This document shows positions 16,640 to 26,563 of a stretch of DNA of 64,000 bases, in pieces. Origin of the DNA: Leptotrichia sp. oral taxon 498 (GTDB lineage: Bacteria > Fusobacteriota > Fusobacteriia > Fusobacteriales > Leptotrichiaceae); assembly GCF_002240055.1 (NCBI RefSeq), contig NZ_CP016753.1:1364001-1428000 (forward strand). The letters are read 5' to 3'. Below the pieces are notes generated by a model. That model did no database searches, was not told the origin of the DNA, and saw only the letters and a list, made by a program, of their open reading frames with translations. The first letter of the stretch is position 1; each line of letters starts with the position of its first letter. The position numbers and the translations under genes are program-made.

Positions 16640-18919
16640 ATGGAAAATTCAGAAAAAACAAAAAAAGTTTACACAGTCACTGGGATGAATTGTGCGGCGT
16701 GTGCTTTGACAGTTGAAAAAGCGGTAAATAAATGCGATGGAATTGATGCAACTGTAAATTTGGCGACTGAAAAAATGACTGTGAACTTTGATGAAAATAA
16801 ATATAATTTTGCAAAAATTAGAGAAATAGTTGAAAAGAGCGGATATGGGCTTATAGAAAATGTTTCGGAAGAAGAAAAAGTTAAGATGTATCAGGATAAA
16901 ATAAAAGAAATGAAAAATAAATTGATTCTTGCAATTATTTTTTCTGTACCGCTACTTTACATTTCGATGGGACATCATATGATGGGAGCGCCAGTTCCAA
17001 GATTTTTAAATCACAAGGAACATCCGCTAAATTTTGCATTGGCACAACTGGTATTTGTTATACCAATTATATATGCGGGAAGAGATTTTTTCACACACGG
17101 AATAAAAAATATTTTTAGAAAATCTCCAAATATGGATTCGCTTATTGCAATGGGTTCAGGAGCAGCTTTAGTTTATAGTTTAATTTCGACAGCTGCAGCG
17201 ATATTGGATCCCAAAAATGCACATCATTACGCAATGGACTTGCACTATGAGTCAGCTGGAATCATAATAACTTTAATTTCATTGGGAAAATTATTGGAAG
17301 CTAGAACAAAAGGGCAAACTTCGTCAGCAATAAAAAAACTGATTGGATTGCAGCCCAAAAAGGCAAAAATTATTGAAAATGGTGTAGAAAAAGAAGTTAT
17401 GATAGAAAATCTGAGTGTTGGAAATATTGTTGCTGTAAAGCCGGGAGAAAAAATAGCGGTTGATGGAATTATAACTGAAGGAACTACATCAGTTGATGAA
17501 TCAATGTTGACTGGAGAAAGTTTGCCAGTTACAAAAAATGTGGGAGATAAAGTTATCGGTGGAAGTATAAATAAAAATGGGAGCATTAAATTTGAAGCGA
17601 CAGAAATTGGGAAAAATACGATGTTGTCGCAAATAATAAAATTGGTGGAAGAAGCTCAAGGATCAAAAGCGCCAATTTCAAGAATGGCTGATACTGTCGC
17701 TGGATATTTTGTTCCGATAGTTATGGGAATTGCACTAGTTACTGGACTTGCGTGGTACATTTTTGGTGCGGGGTTAGTTACGTCACTTTCATTTTTTATT
17801 TCGGTTTTAGTAATTGCTTGTCCATGTGCATTGGGACTTGCAACACCTACATCTATAATGGTTGGAACTGGAAAAGGAGCAGAGAACGGAATACTTATTA
17901 AAAGTGGAGAAGCTCTGGAAACAACTCATAGAATAAAAACGGTCGTATTTGATAAAACTGGGACAATTACTGAAGGAAAACCTGTTTTGACAGATTTTGT
18001 AACTTTTGGTAAAAATTATTCGGGAAAAGAGTTACAAAAAATTGCGGCTAGTGTGGAAAAAGAATCAGAACATCCGTTGGCACAAGCTGTGGTAAATGGA
18101 ATTTTGGTAAAAAATGAGTTTTTGGAAAATGAATTTTTTGATTGTGAAAGTTTTCGTGCAATGCCGGGATATGGGATTAGAGTGAAAGTAAAAATTGGCG
18201 GAGAAATTAAAGAAGTACAAATTGGGAATAAAAAATTGATGGATAACAGAAAAATTGATACAGAAATTGCACAGAAAGATTACAATGAGTTTTCTGGCGA
18301 AGGAAAGACACCGATGTATATGTCGATTGAAAAAGAACTTGTGGCACTTGTGGCAGTTGCCGATGTGATTAAAAAAACAAGTGCTGATGCAATTTGTGAA
18401 CTTCATAAAATGGGAATAAAGACGATAATGCTCACAGGAGACAATGAAAAAACAGCAAAATTTATTGCGAAACAAGCTGGGATAGACGAAGTGATTTCAG
18501 ATGTGCTGCCACACCAAAAGGCTTCTAAAATTAAGGAGTTACAGGAAAATGGTGAGTTTGTAGCAATGGTGGGAGATGGAATAAATGACTCTCCAGCATT
18601 AGCTCAGGCAAATGTTGGAATTGCGATTGGAAGTGGAACGGATGTTGCGATAGAGTCGGCAGATATTGTACTTATTAAAAACGACTTAAAAGATGTGGCA
18701 AGAGCTATGAAATTAAGTAAAGCAACGATTACAAATATAAAGCAGAATTTGTTCTGGGCCTTTTTTTACAATGTGATTGGAATCCCAATTGCCACAGGAA
18801 TCTTTTATGCTTTATTTAATGGACCTAAATTAGACCCAATGATCGCAGCTTTTGCAATGTCATTTAGTTCGGTTTCAGTTTTGGCAAATGCATTGAGATT
18901 AAAAGTTTTAAAATTATAA
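16640..18919 (+). CDS. copA: Copper-exporting P1B-type ATPase
   Basis: This is a 759-residue inner-membrane Cu(I) pump. One N-terminal heavy-metal domain carries GMNCAAC at about 15-21. The membrane metal site CPC lies at 394-396, the phosphorylation motif DKTGT starts at Asp438, the HP motif is SEHPLAQAV, and the hinge [10 protein letters not shown] is at about 645-654. An internal TGES actuator loop is present (LTGESLPVT). The length is normal for a one-HMA CopA. The ATG follows AAAGGAG, 29 bases after copY. No separate copZ chaperone gene is present; the single HMA domain is the only chaperone-like module here. Confidence 0.96.
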   Translation: MENSEKTKKVYTVTGMNCAACALTVEKAVNKCDGIDATVNLATEKMTVNFDENKYNFAKIREIVEKSGYGLIENVSEEEKVKMYQDKIKEMKNKLILAIIFSVPLLYISMGHHMMGAPVPRFLNHKEHPLNFALAQLVFVIPIIYAGRDFFTHGIKNIFRKSPNMDSLIAMGSGAALVYSLISTAAAILDPKNAHHYAMDLHYESAGIIITLISLGKLLEARTKGQTSSAIKKLIGLQPKKAKIIENGVEKEVMIENLSVGNIVAVKPGEKIAVDGIITEGTTSVDESMLTGESLPVTKNVGDKVIGGSINKNGSIKFEATEIGKNTMLSQIIKLVEEAQGSKAPISRMADTVAGYFVPIVMGIALVTGLAWYIFGAGLVTSLSFFISVLVIACPCALGLATPTSIMVGTGKGAENGILIKSGEALETTHRIKTVVFDKTGTITEGKPVLTDFVTFGKNYSGKELQKIAASVEKESEHPLAQAVVNGILVKNEFLENEFFDCESFRAMPGYGIRVKVKIGGEIKEVQIGNKKLMDNRKIDTEIAQKDYNEFSGEGKTPMYMSIEKELVALVAVADVIKKTSADAICELHKMGIKTIMLTGDNEKTAKFIAKQAGIDEVISDVLPHQKASKIKELQENGEFVAMVGDGINDSPALAQANVGIAIGSGTDVAIESADIVLIKNDLKDVARAMKLSKATITNIKQNLFWAFFYNVIGIPIATGIFYALFNGPKLDPMIAAFAMSFSSVSVLANALRLKVLKL

Positions 18920-18982
18920 AAATAAAAAAATTTTTTAGCAAGAGGTTAAGTACCTTTTCACCAAACAAATAGAATTTAACAT

Positions 18983-19009
18983 AAGTCGCTAATTGGCGAC
19001 TTTTTTTTG
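18983..19009 (+). terminator. copYA operon terminator
   Basis: AAGTCGC and GCGACTT form a 7-bp stem around TAATTG and are followed by eight Ts. Confidence 0.8.
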
Positions 19010-19174
19010 TTAAAAATATAAAAATAAATATAAAAAAAATTTTTTTCCTAAAATAAATAAAAAAATTTTTTACATTATACCTATAAATATTGAAATTGCG
19101 TTTGTTTTTCCTTTTTAAATAAATAAAAAAATTATTATTTATTTAAATTTTTTTGCTATTTCTTAAAAAAATAC

Positions 19175-19204
19175 TTGTTTTTTTTTTTTTTTTTTTGTTA
19201 TAAT
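19175..19204 (+). promoter_or_regulatory. Likely phase-variable promoter with a 19-T spacer tract
   Basis: TTGTTT (19175-19180) and TATAAT (19199-19204) are 18 bases apart. The spacer is almost entirely a homopolymer: 19 Ts run from 19178 to 19196. Loss or gain of Ts by strand slippage would change the -35/-10 distance and switch promoter strength. The gap 18920-19338 contains otherwise only the upstream terminator, AT-rich sequence and a short CACT repeat (about 19262-19275) in the probable leader. Confidence 0.6.
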
Positions 19205-19338
19205 GTTAATGGTTCAAGAAATAAAAACAAATAAAATTGAAGAAACTGAAAAAATTATTAACCACTCACTCACTCATTTAAAACTATTCTTGATAGCTTT
19301 TTTGGATTTTTTAATTTTAGGAAAGAAGAGGTAAAAGT

Positions 19339-22300
19339 ATGACAAATGATTTGAGAATTCTAAAAAAAGAATTGAAATCTTTTGCAAAAAGAGTTAAAGA
19401 TTTTAAATACACCGATTCAGCGCTTATTACTTTCTTACTTACTGGGCTAATAATGCTTAGCGGTATTTCACTTAATCTTTACTCGGATGAAATCAAGACA
19501 CAGCAGGAAGCGATAAACACGTCAATATTCCAGCTGCAAAAGGACTTTAAGCGTGCAAGGCAGGAAAACAATAAACTTTTGAGAAATACGAATTTAGAAT
19601 TGATTCAGTTAATGGAACAGGGGGATCACGTAGTAAAATCACCTTGGGGCAGTTTTCAGTTCGGTTCAAACTATGTATATAACGACTGGAAAGGGACTTA
19701 CAAAGGTCGTGGAGATAAAAAGGAAGCTATAAAATACGCGAGAGAAAATGACAAGTTTGGGACTTATGCGGGAGCAAAGCAGGGGACTACTGAGTTGAAA
19801 AGGGTTATTGAACCGATTTCGGCTGTGCCTGTGGATGCGGCGGTTAGACCGAAAGATATTAGGAAGACAGCTTTGAATATTAATTTACCGAATATTGGGG
19901 CACCACAGAAACCTAATTTGAATATAAGAGTTGGAGATCCATTGAGAATAGAAGAAATGTCTGTAAGAACTCCAACAATAACAGTACCTTCTATAAATCC
20001 TAATGCTGAGCCGTTTTTGGATTTTTCATTTACAAATCAACTTACTGCTGGATATTATTCGGGAACAGTAATATCTGATGCAAGTGGTGCAACAAAAAAT
20101 AACAGAAGTACTGTTTGGAATGGGGCAGATCAAAATGGAAATCCTGTGACAAGTTTTGGAGCAACTAATACGAAATTAGGAAATATAACAAAAGCTGGAT
20201 CACGAACAGATCATACAGTATATGTTAATAAAGCTAATGAATCACCAGATACACTTTCACAGAAAGCTGATGCTTTTGTGGTTGAAAATATGAATTTATA
20301 TTTAGCAGGTAATTTATCTAGTAATCCTGTTGTTGACAGTAGTTCACATAATCATGATGGTGTTATCGGAATACATACTGTTCGTAACGGAACAATTAGA
20401 AATGTAACAGGAAATTTATATGGACAAGCAGATTTTATTTCCATAGAAACTTGGCATTCAGGAAAATTAAAACTTGATAATGTTGATGTAAATATTACTG
20501 GTGATGATAACACTATTTTTTATATTTATCCTGCAAGTTATGAAGCTTCAAATGGATATAAAACGTATCTTCATGCTTATCATCAGAGGGGAGGGTTTAC
20601 AGGATCAATTGATGCTGATATAAAATCGAATAAAAATATAATTTACAATACTTTAGGAGCTTCTGGTTCATTTGGAATAAAAAGTGAAGGAACTTATAAA
20701 TTAGAGGGTTCAAATAATATTGTTTATTCAAGTACTGGGTATTCTCCTGATTTTGAGAAAATATCAGGTTCTGGTGCGATAACACATATAGCTGGTTATA
20801 GTGATAACTTGACACCATTTGTAAATCTTTTTAAACCAGTAGAATCTTATGGTGATGGTAATATTTTAATGTTTTTTGCAAATCAAACAAATAAAAAATC
20901 AAATGTTACTGGTGGAAATATAAATGTTTGGGTTCAAGCTTCTGGTGATAATCGAAGCCTTTGGGATAAATCAACTATTGGAATATATCAAGGTGAAGTA
21001 GGAGTTAATGGAATAATAGGAGAAAAACTTAATATTTCAGGTTTTTTACCTACTCAAACTGCAGATGGAAAGAAAACAGGACTTTACTCAGATTACGTTG
21101 AAGGAAATATAGGAATTTTAGGATGGTCAGGACAAAGAGTCAATATTAAACCTGATGATGATCTAGGAGCAGAAAAAAGTGTTACAAACAATGCTGATTA
21201 TAAGATAAAAGACCCGATACATTCGCTTTGGGTAAATAATGCAGATATAAGTTTTGGAAAACATGCATTGTCTGGAATCATGTTTGCTTCTCAAAATGGA
21301 ACAGTTATGGATGTAGCTAGATCTGCGAATAAAAATAATGCAGGAGCTGATGGTGTAGCGATAAGAAATAAAGCTATTACCGATTATGGACATTTAACAT
21401 TGGCAACATCAGGAAAAGTAGTTGCTTCTGAAAGTGGTACTAATGAAGCAGCAACGGGAACAATAATTGCCTACTCTCAAGGTGTATTTGGAGATAAAAT
21501 GAATAGAATGAGTTCAAGTACAAATGGTAATTTACGTGGAATGAGCAGTGAAATTAATATAGGTCCAGATGTTGAAATGTCAGGAAGATACCATAAAATA
21601 GGTACAACTGAATACTATCCAATAGCATATTTAGCAAAAGATGGAGGAAAGATAACAGCAGAAAAATCTACAAAAGCATATGGTTACGGTTCATTAGTAG
21701 CTTACGCTGAAAATTTAGGTAATGTTACTACAACAGGAGATGTTACAGCAGTTGATGCTTGGGCAGATAAAACAGACACAGATACAAAAAAATTATTGTA
21801 CACTAATATAGGTGCATATGCTAAAAAAGGTGCTGGTCAGTATCAAACTCAAGATACAACATCTCTTGGTGGTAGTACTAAAGTAGATGCCAAAGATAGC
21901 TCTGGAACAACATTAACAACAACAGAAATTACTATGAATGGTAATTTAACAATTAATGGTTTAGGTGCATTAGCAGATGGAAATAATGCAGTCGTTAATT
22001 TAAAAGGCTCAGGAAATGTTATAAACACAGGAACATCAGGAGCATTGATTGCACAAAACGGTGGAACAGTAAATTTTTATGGAGGAACTATTACAAATCA
22101 GGATAATTCAGCAGCCAGAGGATTATCAGACAATGATCATAAAAATGTAACGCCATTTTATGCAAAAGCCCCGGCATTGGGTACAGATGGAACTATAATT
22201 TTTCATAATCCTGCAAGTGCAACAACATTAAATAAATCAGCAACAACAATAAAAATGTTTGATGGAGTAGTAATAGCCGATGATCCTTCAACTTACCAAA

Positions 22301-25300
22301 AAAATATTGGTACAGGTAAATATCAAGGATTAGGAAATGTAACAGTAGAGATAAATAATAATGATGTAATTATAGGAGTTTATGACGATAATGGAAAAGC
22401 TGCTCGTACTTGGTATAATAGTACAGATACAGGAACTCCTACATTTACTAGTGGTTTAGATGGTGTGAATCAGTTTGGAGATATAACTTACAATAATGGT
22501 GCAACATTCTATACGGTAGTATTAAAAAATGGTAAATTAGATATACAGGCACCAACAGTATCATTGGACAACATAGGTGATAAATACAACGGAATAAAAA
22601 TGGCAAATGAGCTTGTAACAATAAGCAATGGAACAACAGTATCAGGAAATATAGTTGGAACAAATCTTAAAGGGCAAGGATTATCTATGGGAAATATTTC
22701 CAAAGCCACACAAGTAGCGGCTGGGATAACACCAACTAACACAACTTCAGGATTCATCAATAAAGGAACAGTAAACGTAACGGGCGGTACAACAGCGGCA
22801 GGAATAGCTGGAATAAATGTAAGCTATGGAACAATTAACAATGACAAAGCTGGAAAAGTAACAGTAGACAATGGTGCAGGACTTTATGCAACAAATGGAA
22901 GTAAAATTGTAAATGACGGTACAGTAACTGTAAGCGGAAAAGGAGTAGGAATAGCAGGACTTGGAACAGGACAGACAAAACAAGATTATGGTACTGATGT
23001 TGCGAATGGAACGACTGTGGAAATAGTAAATAACGGTACATTAAATGTATCAGGAGATGAGGCAATCGGAATTTATGCAGAAAACAATACTGGAACAGCA
23101 AGAACAAATGTAAAAATAGACAACACTTCTCCAATTACAGTTGGAACAAAAGGAGTGGGAATTGCATTAGTGTCAACAGCGCCAACAACTGTTTCTCACG
23201 GCGCAGAACAAGGTGGTACAATAACATTGACACCTGCAGGGGCGACTGACATTACAACAGGAGTTCAGGGAACAGGAATTTATGCGGAAGATTCAGACAT
23301 AAATTTAGGTAGTGGAGATTATGTAGTAGAAACTAAGGAAAAAGGAGTAGGAATTTTCGCATCGGGCAACACAAAAGTAAATGGAACACTTGAGTACAAA
23401 TACAATGGAAGTGCAACAGGAACAGGAATGGGAATTGTATACGACCAGGACAAGGCTTCCAATTTAACAAACTATGCCAACGTAAAACTTACAAATTCTA
23501 CAAATACAACAGGCGGAATGGTCGGACTTTACACAACAGCAGCGGCAGGTAACAAGTTCATAAATAATGGAAATGTGGAAGGAAAATCGACAGCGCTTGA
23601 ATTTGGAATAGTTACAAATGGAGCGGATGTGGAAAATGCTGGAAAAATAACATTGGGAGATGCGACAAAACAGGCGGAAGCAAATGTTGGTATTTATGCA
23701 AAAGCTAAAAATAAGATAAGTAACAGCGGAACAATTACAGTTGGAAACAATGCAATTGGAATTTATGGATACAATGTTGACAATAATGGCACAATTAAAG
23801 CTGGAGATAATGGAGCAGCCATTTACACTCAAGATGATGGAACTGTGAATTTGAACGGCGGTTCTACAGTTAAAGTGGGTGGAAATCAGGCAGTAGGTGT
23901 CTATGCAGTTGGAACTAATCAAAATCTTAATGCAAATGCAGGTTCCACATTTAGCATAGGAGATGACTCATTTGGATTTGTGGACGCAGGAAAAGGGAAC
24001 ACGATAACATCATACGCAAATCCAGTAACTCTTGGAAGCGATGCAATCTATGCTTACCAGAATGACAATACAGGAAAGATAGTAAACTACACTCCATTGA
24101 CATCATCAGGGGACAGAAACTACGGACTTTATGGAAACGGGACTACTGAAAACTACGGAACAATAGACTTCTCAAATGGAAACGGTAACGTAGGAATTTA
24201 TTCAACAAACGGCGGAGTAGCGACAAACTTTGGAACAATAAAAGTGGGACCTTCAAACACAAGCGCAAAAGAATACGGTGTAGGTATGGCAACAGGATAC
24301 TATGATGAGGCAACAAATAAAACTTCAAATGAAGGAACAATCATAAACAGAGGGACAATAGAAGTAAGCAAGGCGAACACAATGGGAATGTATGCAGTAG
24401 GGCCTGGCTCAAAAGCAATAAACTATGGAACTATAAACCTATCGGGAAGAGATACGATAGGAATGTATCTTGACAGGGGTGCACATGGTGAAAACTGGGG
24501 AACAATCCAGACAACTGTATCAGGACTTAGAGGAGTAAAAGGAATTTATCTTTCAAACGGAAGCTACATAAAGAACTACGGGACAATAAACATAGCGGCT
24601 TCAGATATTAAGAGTGCAGGGATCTGGGCAGATACTCAGTCGTTCCCGAACGCTGAAGAAAATTCAAGCGGAAGAAACCCGATAACAGGGGCAAGCCAGA
24701 CAGGAACTTCGACACCGCTAATAAAAGTGGTGACAGCGGATGACATGAAGGAAATGGGAGGAGTGACAATAAAAGTTCCGCCAAGAATGACGCCTGTGAC
24801 AGTGACAGATGCGCAAGGGAATGTGATACCGATAGTAAAAGTTGACACAGACACTCCAGCACCGAATCCGGTGTCAGTAACGGTGACATCGCCATCAGGG
24901 ATAACAACATTGAATCTGGCGGTAAACAATATGCAGAACTTCCCGTCAGCTTCGGAAGCGACAAGCATCGGAATGTATGTGGACACGTCAGGGGTAAACT
25001 ACACAAATCCGATACAGGGGCTTAACAACTTAGTCGGGCTTGAGGATATAAGCCTGTACTTTGGACCGGAAGCTTCGAGATACACAACGTCTAAAGCCAT
25101 AGAAATAGGGGACAACATTTTGAAGCCCTACAATGATGCGCTAAGAGGGCTTGTCACAGCAGGAACGACATTGTATGTAACTTCGCCGAGCCTTACTTGG
25201 ATGGCGCAGCCTACGAAAGATCCGTCGACAGGACTTCTGGACAAGGTGTACCTGGTAAAAGTTCCTTATACAGCGTTTGCAAAAGACGGGGATGACCAGA

Positions 25301-26391
25301 CATACAACTTCCTGGCAGGGCTTGAAAAGAGATACGGAGTCGAAGGACTGGGGACACAGGAGAAACTGATATTCGACAAGATAAGCAGCCTAACTGGCGG
25401 AGAAGGTCACATACTGGCACAAGCGATTGACGAGATGAAGGGTCACCAGTATTCAAATATCCAGCAGAGAACAAAGGAAACAGGGGATATTTTGAACAAC
25501 GAGTTCAGCTACCTGCAGAATGAATGGGAAAACCCTACGAAAGACAGCAGCAAGATAAAAGCATTTGGTCAGAGAGGGGAATACAAGACAGACACAGCTG
25601 GAGTGGTAGACTACGCAAGCAACGCCTACGGGGTGGCCTATGTTCACGAGAAGGAAGGCGTGACGCTTGGAAACAAGACAGGATGGTATGCAGGAGCGGT
25701 AACAAACCACTTTAAATTCAAAGATTTGGGAAGATCAAGGGAAGACCAGACAATGATGAAAGCTGGAATCTTTAAGACAGTGTCGCCAGCAAAAGACCAC
25801 AATGGCTCACTGCAATGGACAATATCAGGGGAAGCGTTTGCAGGAGCGAACCATATGAAGCGAAGATACTGGGTTGTAGACGACACATTTGAAGCGAAAT
25901 CAGATTACGCGACATATGGAGTGGCGCTAAGAAATGAACTTGGAAAGGACATCAGAACGAGCGAGAGAACAAGCATAAGACCATACGGGGCGCTAAACTT
26001 GGAATATGGAAGATACACAGGAATAAAGGAAGATGGGCCGATGGCGCTTGAAGTGAGAGGAAACGACTACATTTCAGTGCAGCCGGAAGCGGGAGTTTCA
26101 TTCAACTACAGACAGCCTGTGGGATTAAAGAGCAGCCTGAAAGCAAGTTTGGCAGCCGCCTATACAAATGAGCTTGGGGAAGTGAATGATGTCAAGAACA
26201 AAGCCAAATTGAGAGGGGCGGATGCGCCGCACTATGAACTTCGCGGAGATAAGGAAAATCGGAAAGGAAGCGGAAAGTTTGACTTGAATTTAGGATTTGA
26301 GAACACAAGATTTGGAGTGACAGTAAACGCCGGATACGATACAAAGGGAGAAAATGTAAGAGGAGGTATCGGATTCAGAGCGATTTACTAA
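19339..26391 (+). CDS. Giant fusobacterial autotransporter (type Va) surface protein
   Basis: The product has 2350 residues. Residues 1-110 are the N-terminal extension seen in Leptotrichia/Fusobacterium autotransporters: a Lys-rich start, an inner-membrane signal segment at about 28-47 (SALITFLLTGLIMLSGISL), a coiled coil at about 50-90, then KSPWGSFQFGSNYVYNDW. The passenger (about 200-1900) is a beta-helix built from many short glycine/asparagine repeats such as NNGTI, NYGTI and GVGI. A linker region of Pro/Val/Thr follows at about 1790-1860. The last about 280 residues form the autotransporter beta-barrel, starting near KAFGQRGEY and ending FRAIY with the aromatic terminus typical of outer-membrane proteins. 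The 3' third (from about 24400) is clearly richer in G/C than the middle. The ATG follows AAGAGG. It is probably an adhesin; the ligand is unknown. Confidence 0.93.
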   Translation: MTNDLRILKKELKSFAKRVKDFKYTDSALITFLLTGLIMLSGISLNLYSDEIKTQQEAINTSIFQLQKDFKRARQENNKLLRNTNLELIQLMEQGDHVVKSPWGSFQFGSNYVYNDWKGTYKGRGDKKEAIKYARENDKFGTYAGAKQGTTELKRVIEPISAVPVDAAVRPKDIRKTALNINLPNIGAPQKPNLNIRVGDPLRIEEMSVRTPTITVPSINPNAEPFLDFSFTNQLTAGYYSGTVISDASGATKNNRSTVWNGADQNGNPVTSFGATNTKLGNITKAGSRTDHTVYVNKANESPDTLSQKADAFVVENMNLYLAGNLSSNPVVDSSSHNHDGVIGIHTVRNGTIRNVTGNLYGQADFISIETWHSGKLKLDNVDVNITGDDNTIFYIYPASYEASNGYKTYLHAYHQRGGFTGSIDADIKSNKNIIYNTLGASGSFGIKSEGTYKLEGSNNIVYSSTGYSPDFEKISGSGAITHIAGYSDNLTPFVNLFKPVESYGDGNILMFFANQTNKKSNVTGGNINVWVQASGDNRSLWDKSTIGIYQGEVGVNGIIGEKLNISGFLPTQTADGKKTGLYSDYVEGNIGILGWSGQRVNIKPDDDLGAEKSVTNNADYKIKDPIHSLWVNNADISFGKHALSGIMFASQNGTVMDVARSANKNNAGADGVAIRNKAITDYGHLTLATSGKVVASESGTNEAATGTIIAYSQGVFGDKMNRMSSSTNGNLRGMSSEINIGPDVEMSGRYHKIGTTEYYPIAYLAKDGGKITAEKSTKAYGYGSLVAYAENLGNVTTTGDVTAVDAWADKTDTDTKKLLYTNIGAYAKKGAGQYQTQDTTSLGGSTKVDAKDSSGTTLTTTEITMNGNLTINGLGALADGNNAVVNLKGSGNVINTGTSGALIAQNGGTVNFYGGTITNQDNSAARGLSDNDHKNVTPFYAKAPALGTDGTIIFHNPASATTLNKSATTIKMFDGVVIADDPSTYQKNIGTGKYQGLGNVTVEINNNDVIIGVYDDNGKAARTWYNSTDTGTPTFTSGLDGVNQFGDITYNNGATFYTVVLKNGKLDIQAPTVSLDNIGDKYNGIKMANELVTISNGTTVSGNIVGTNLKGQGLSMGNISKATQVAAGITPTNTTSGFINKGTVNVTGGTTAAGIAGINVSYGTINNDKAGKVTVDNGAGLYATNGSKIVNDGTVTVSGKGVGIAGLGTGQTKQDYGTDVANGTTVEIVNNGTLNVSGDEAIGIYAENNTGTARTNVKIDNTSPITVGTKGVGIALVSTAPTTVSHGAEQGGTITLTPAGATDITTGVQGTGIYAEDSDINLGSGDYVVETKEKGVGIFASGNTKVNGTLEYKYNGSATGTGMGIVYDQDKASNLTNYANVKLTNSTNTTGGMVGLYTTAAAGNKFINNGNVEGKSTALEFGIVTNGADVENAGKITLGDATKQAEANVGIYAKAKNKISNSGTITVGNNAIGIYGYNVDNNGTIKAGDNGAAIYTQDDGTVNLNGGSTVKVGGNQAVGVYAVGTNQNLNANAGSTFSIGDDSFGFVDAGKGNTITSYANPVTLGSDAIYAYQNDNTGKIVNYTPLTSSGDRNYGLYGNGTTENYGTIDFSNGNGNVGIYSTNGGVATNFGTIKVGPSNTSAKEYGVGMATGYYDEATNKTSNEGTIINRGTIEVSKANTMGMYAVGPGSKAINYGTINLSGRDTIGMYLDRGAHGENWGTIQTTVSGLRGVKGIYLSNGSYIKNYGTINIAASDIKSAGIWADTQSFPNAEENSSGRNPITGASQTGTSTPLIKVVTADDMKEMGGVTIKVPPRMTPVTVTDAQGNVIPIVKVDTDTPAPNPVSVTVTSPSGITTLNLAVNNMQNFPSASEATSIGMYVDTSGVNYTNPIQGLNNLVGLEDISLYFGPEASRYTTSKAIEIGDNILKPYNDALRGLVTAGTTLYVTSPSLTWMAQPTKDPSTGLLDKVYLVKVPYTAFAKDGDDQTYNFLAGLEKRYGVEGLGTQEKLIFDKISSLTGGEGHILAQAIDEMKGHQYSNIQQRTKETGDILNNEFSYLQNEWENPTKDSSKIKAFGQRGEYKTDTAGVVDYASNAYGVAYVHEKEGVTLGNKTGWYAGAVTNHFKFKDLGRSREDQTMMKAGIFKTVSPAKDHNGSLQWTISGEAFAGANHMKRRYWVVDDTFEAKSDYATYGVALRNELGKDIRTSERTSIRPYGALNLEYGRYTGIKEDGPMALEVRGNDYISVQPEAGVSFNYRQPVGLKSSLKASLAAAYTNELGEVNDVKNKAKLRGADAPHYELRGDKENRKGSGKFDLNLGFENTRFGVTVNAGYDTKGENVRGGIGFRAIY

Positions 26392-26448
26392 GCTGAAGAG
26401 GCTTTGCTGAAAATGGTTTAAATTATTTGTCATAATATGAAACAAGAG

Positions 26449-26491
26449 AATAACTCCTTTAAATTTAAAAATTTATGGGAGTTATTTTTTT
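26449..26491 (+). terminator. Autotransporter terminator
   Basis: AATAACTCC pairs with GGAGTTATT across an AT-rich loop and is followed by a T run. Confidence 0.75.
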
Positions 26492-26563
26492 ATTGAAAAA
26501 ATTTAAACTAATTTATTGAAAAAAAAATCTATATATAGTAAAATCTTTAGTATAGGAGGAAAA

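Noticed and set aside
19110..19130. CRISPR or other repeat array in the window
   Set aside because: No regularly spaced direct repeats with unique spacers were found anywhere; AT-rich runs and short CACT units do not qualify.
20597..24986. Several minus-strand frames opposite the autotransporter
   Set aside because: They arise from the low-complexity Gly/Asn/Thr repeats read backwards, are Ser/Ile/Cys- or Leu-rich nonsense, and have no start signals.
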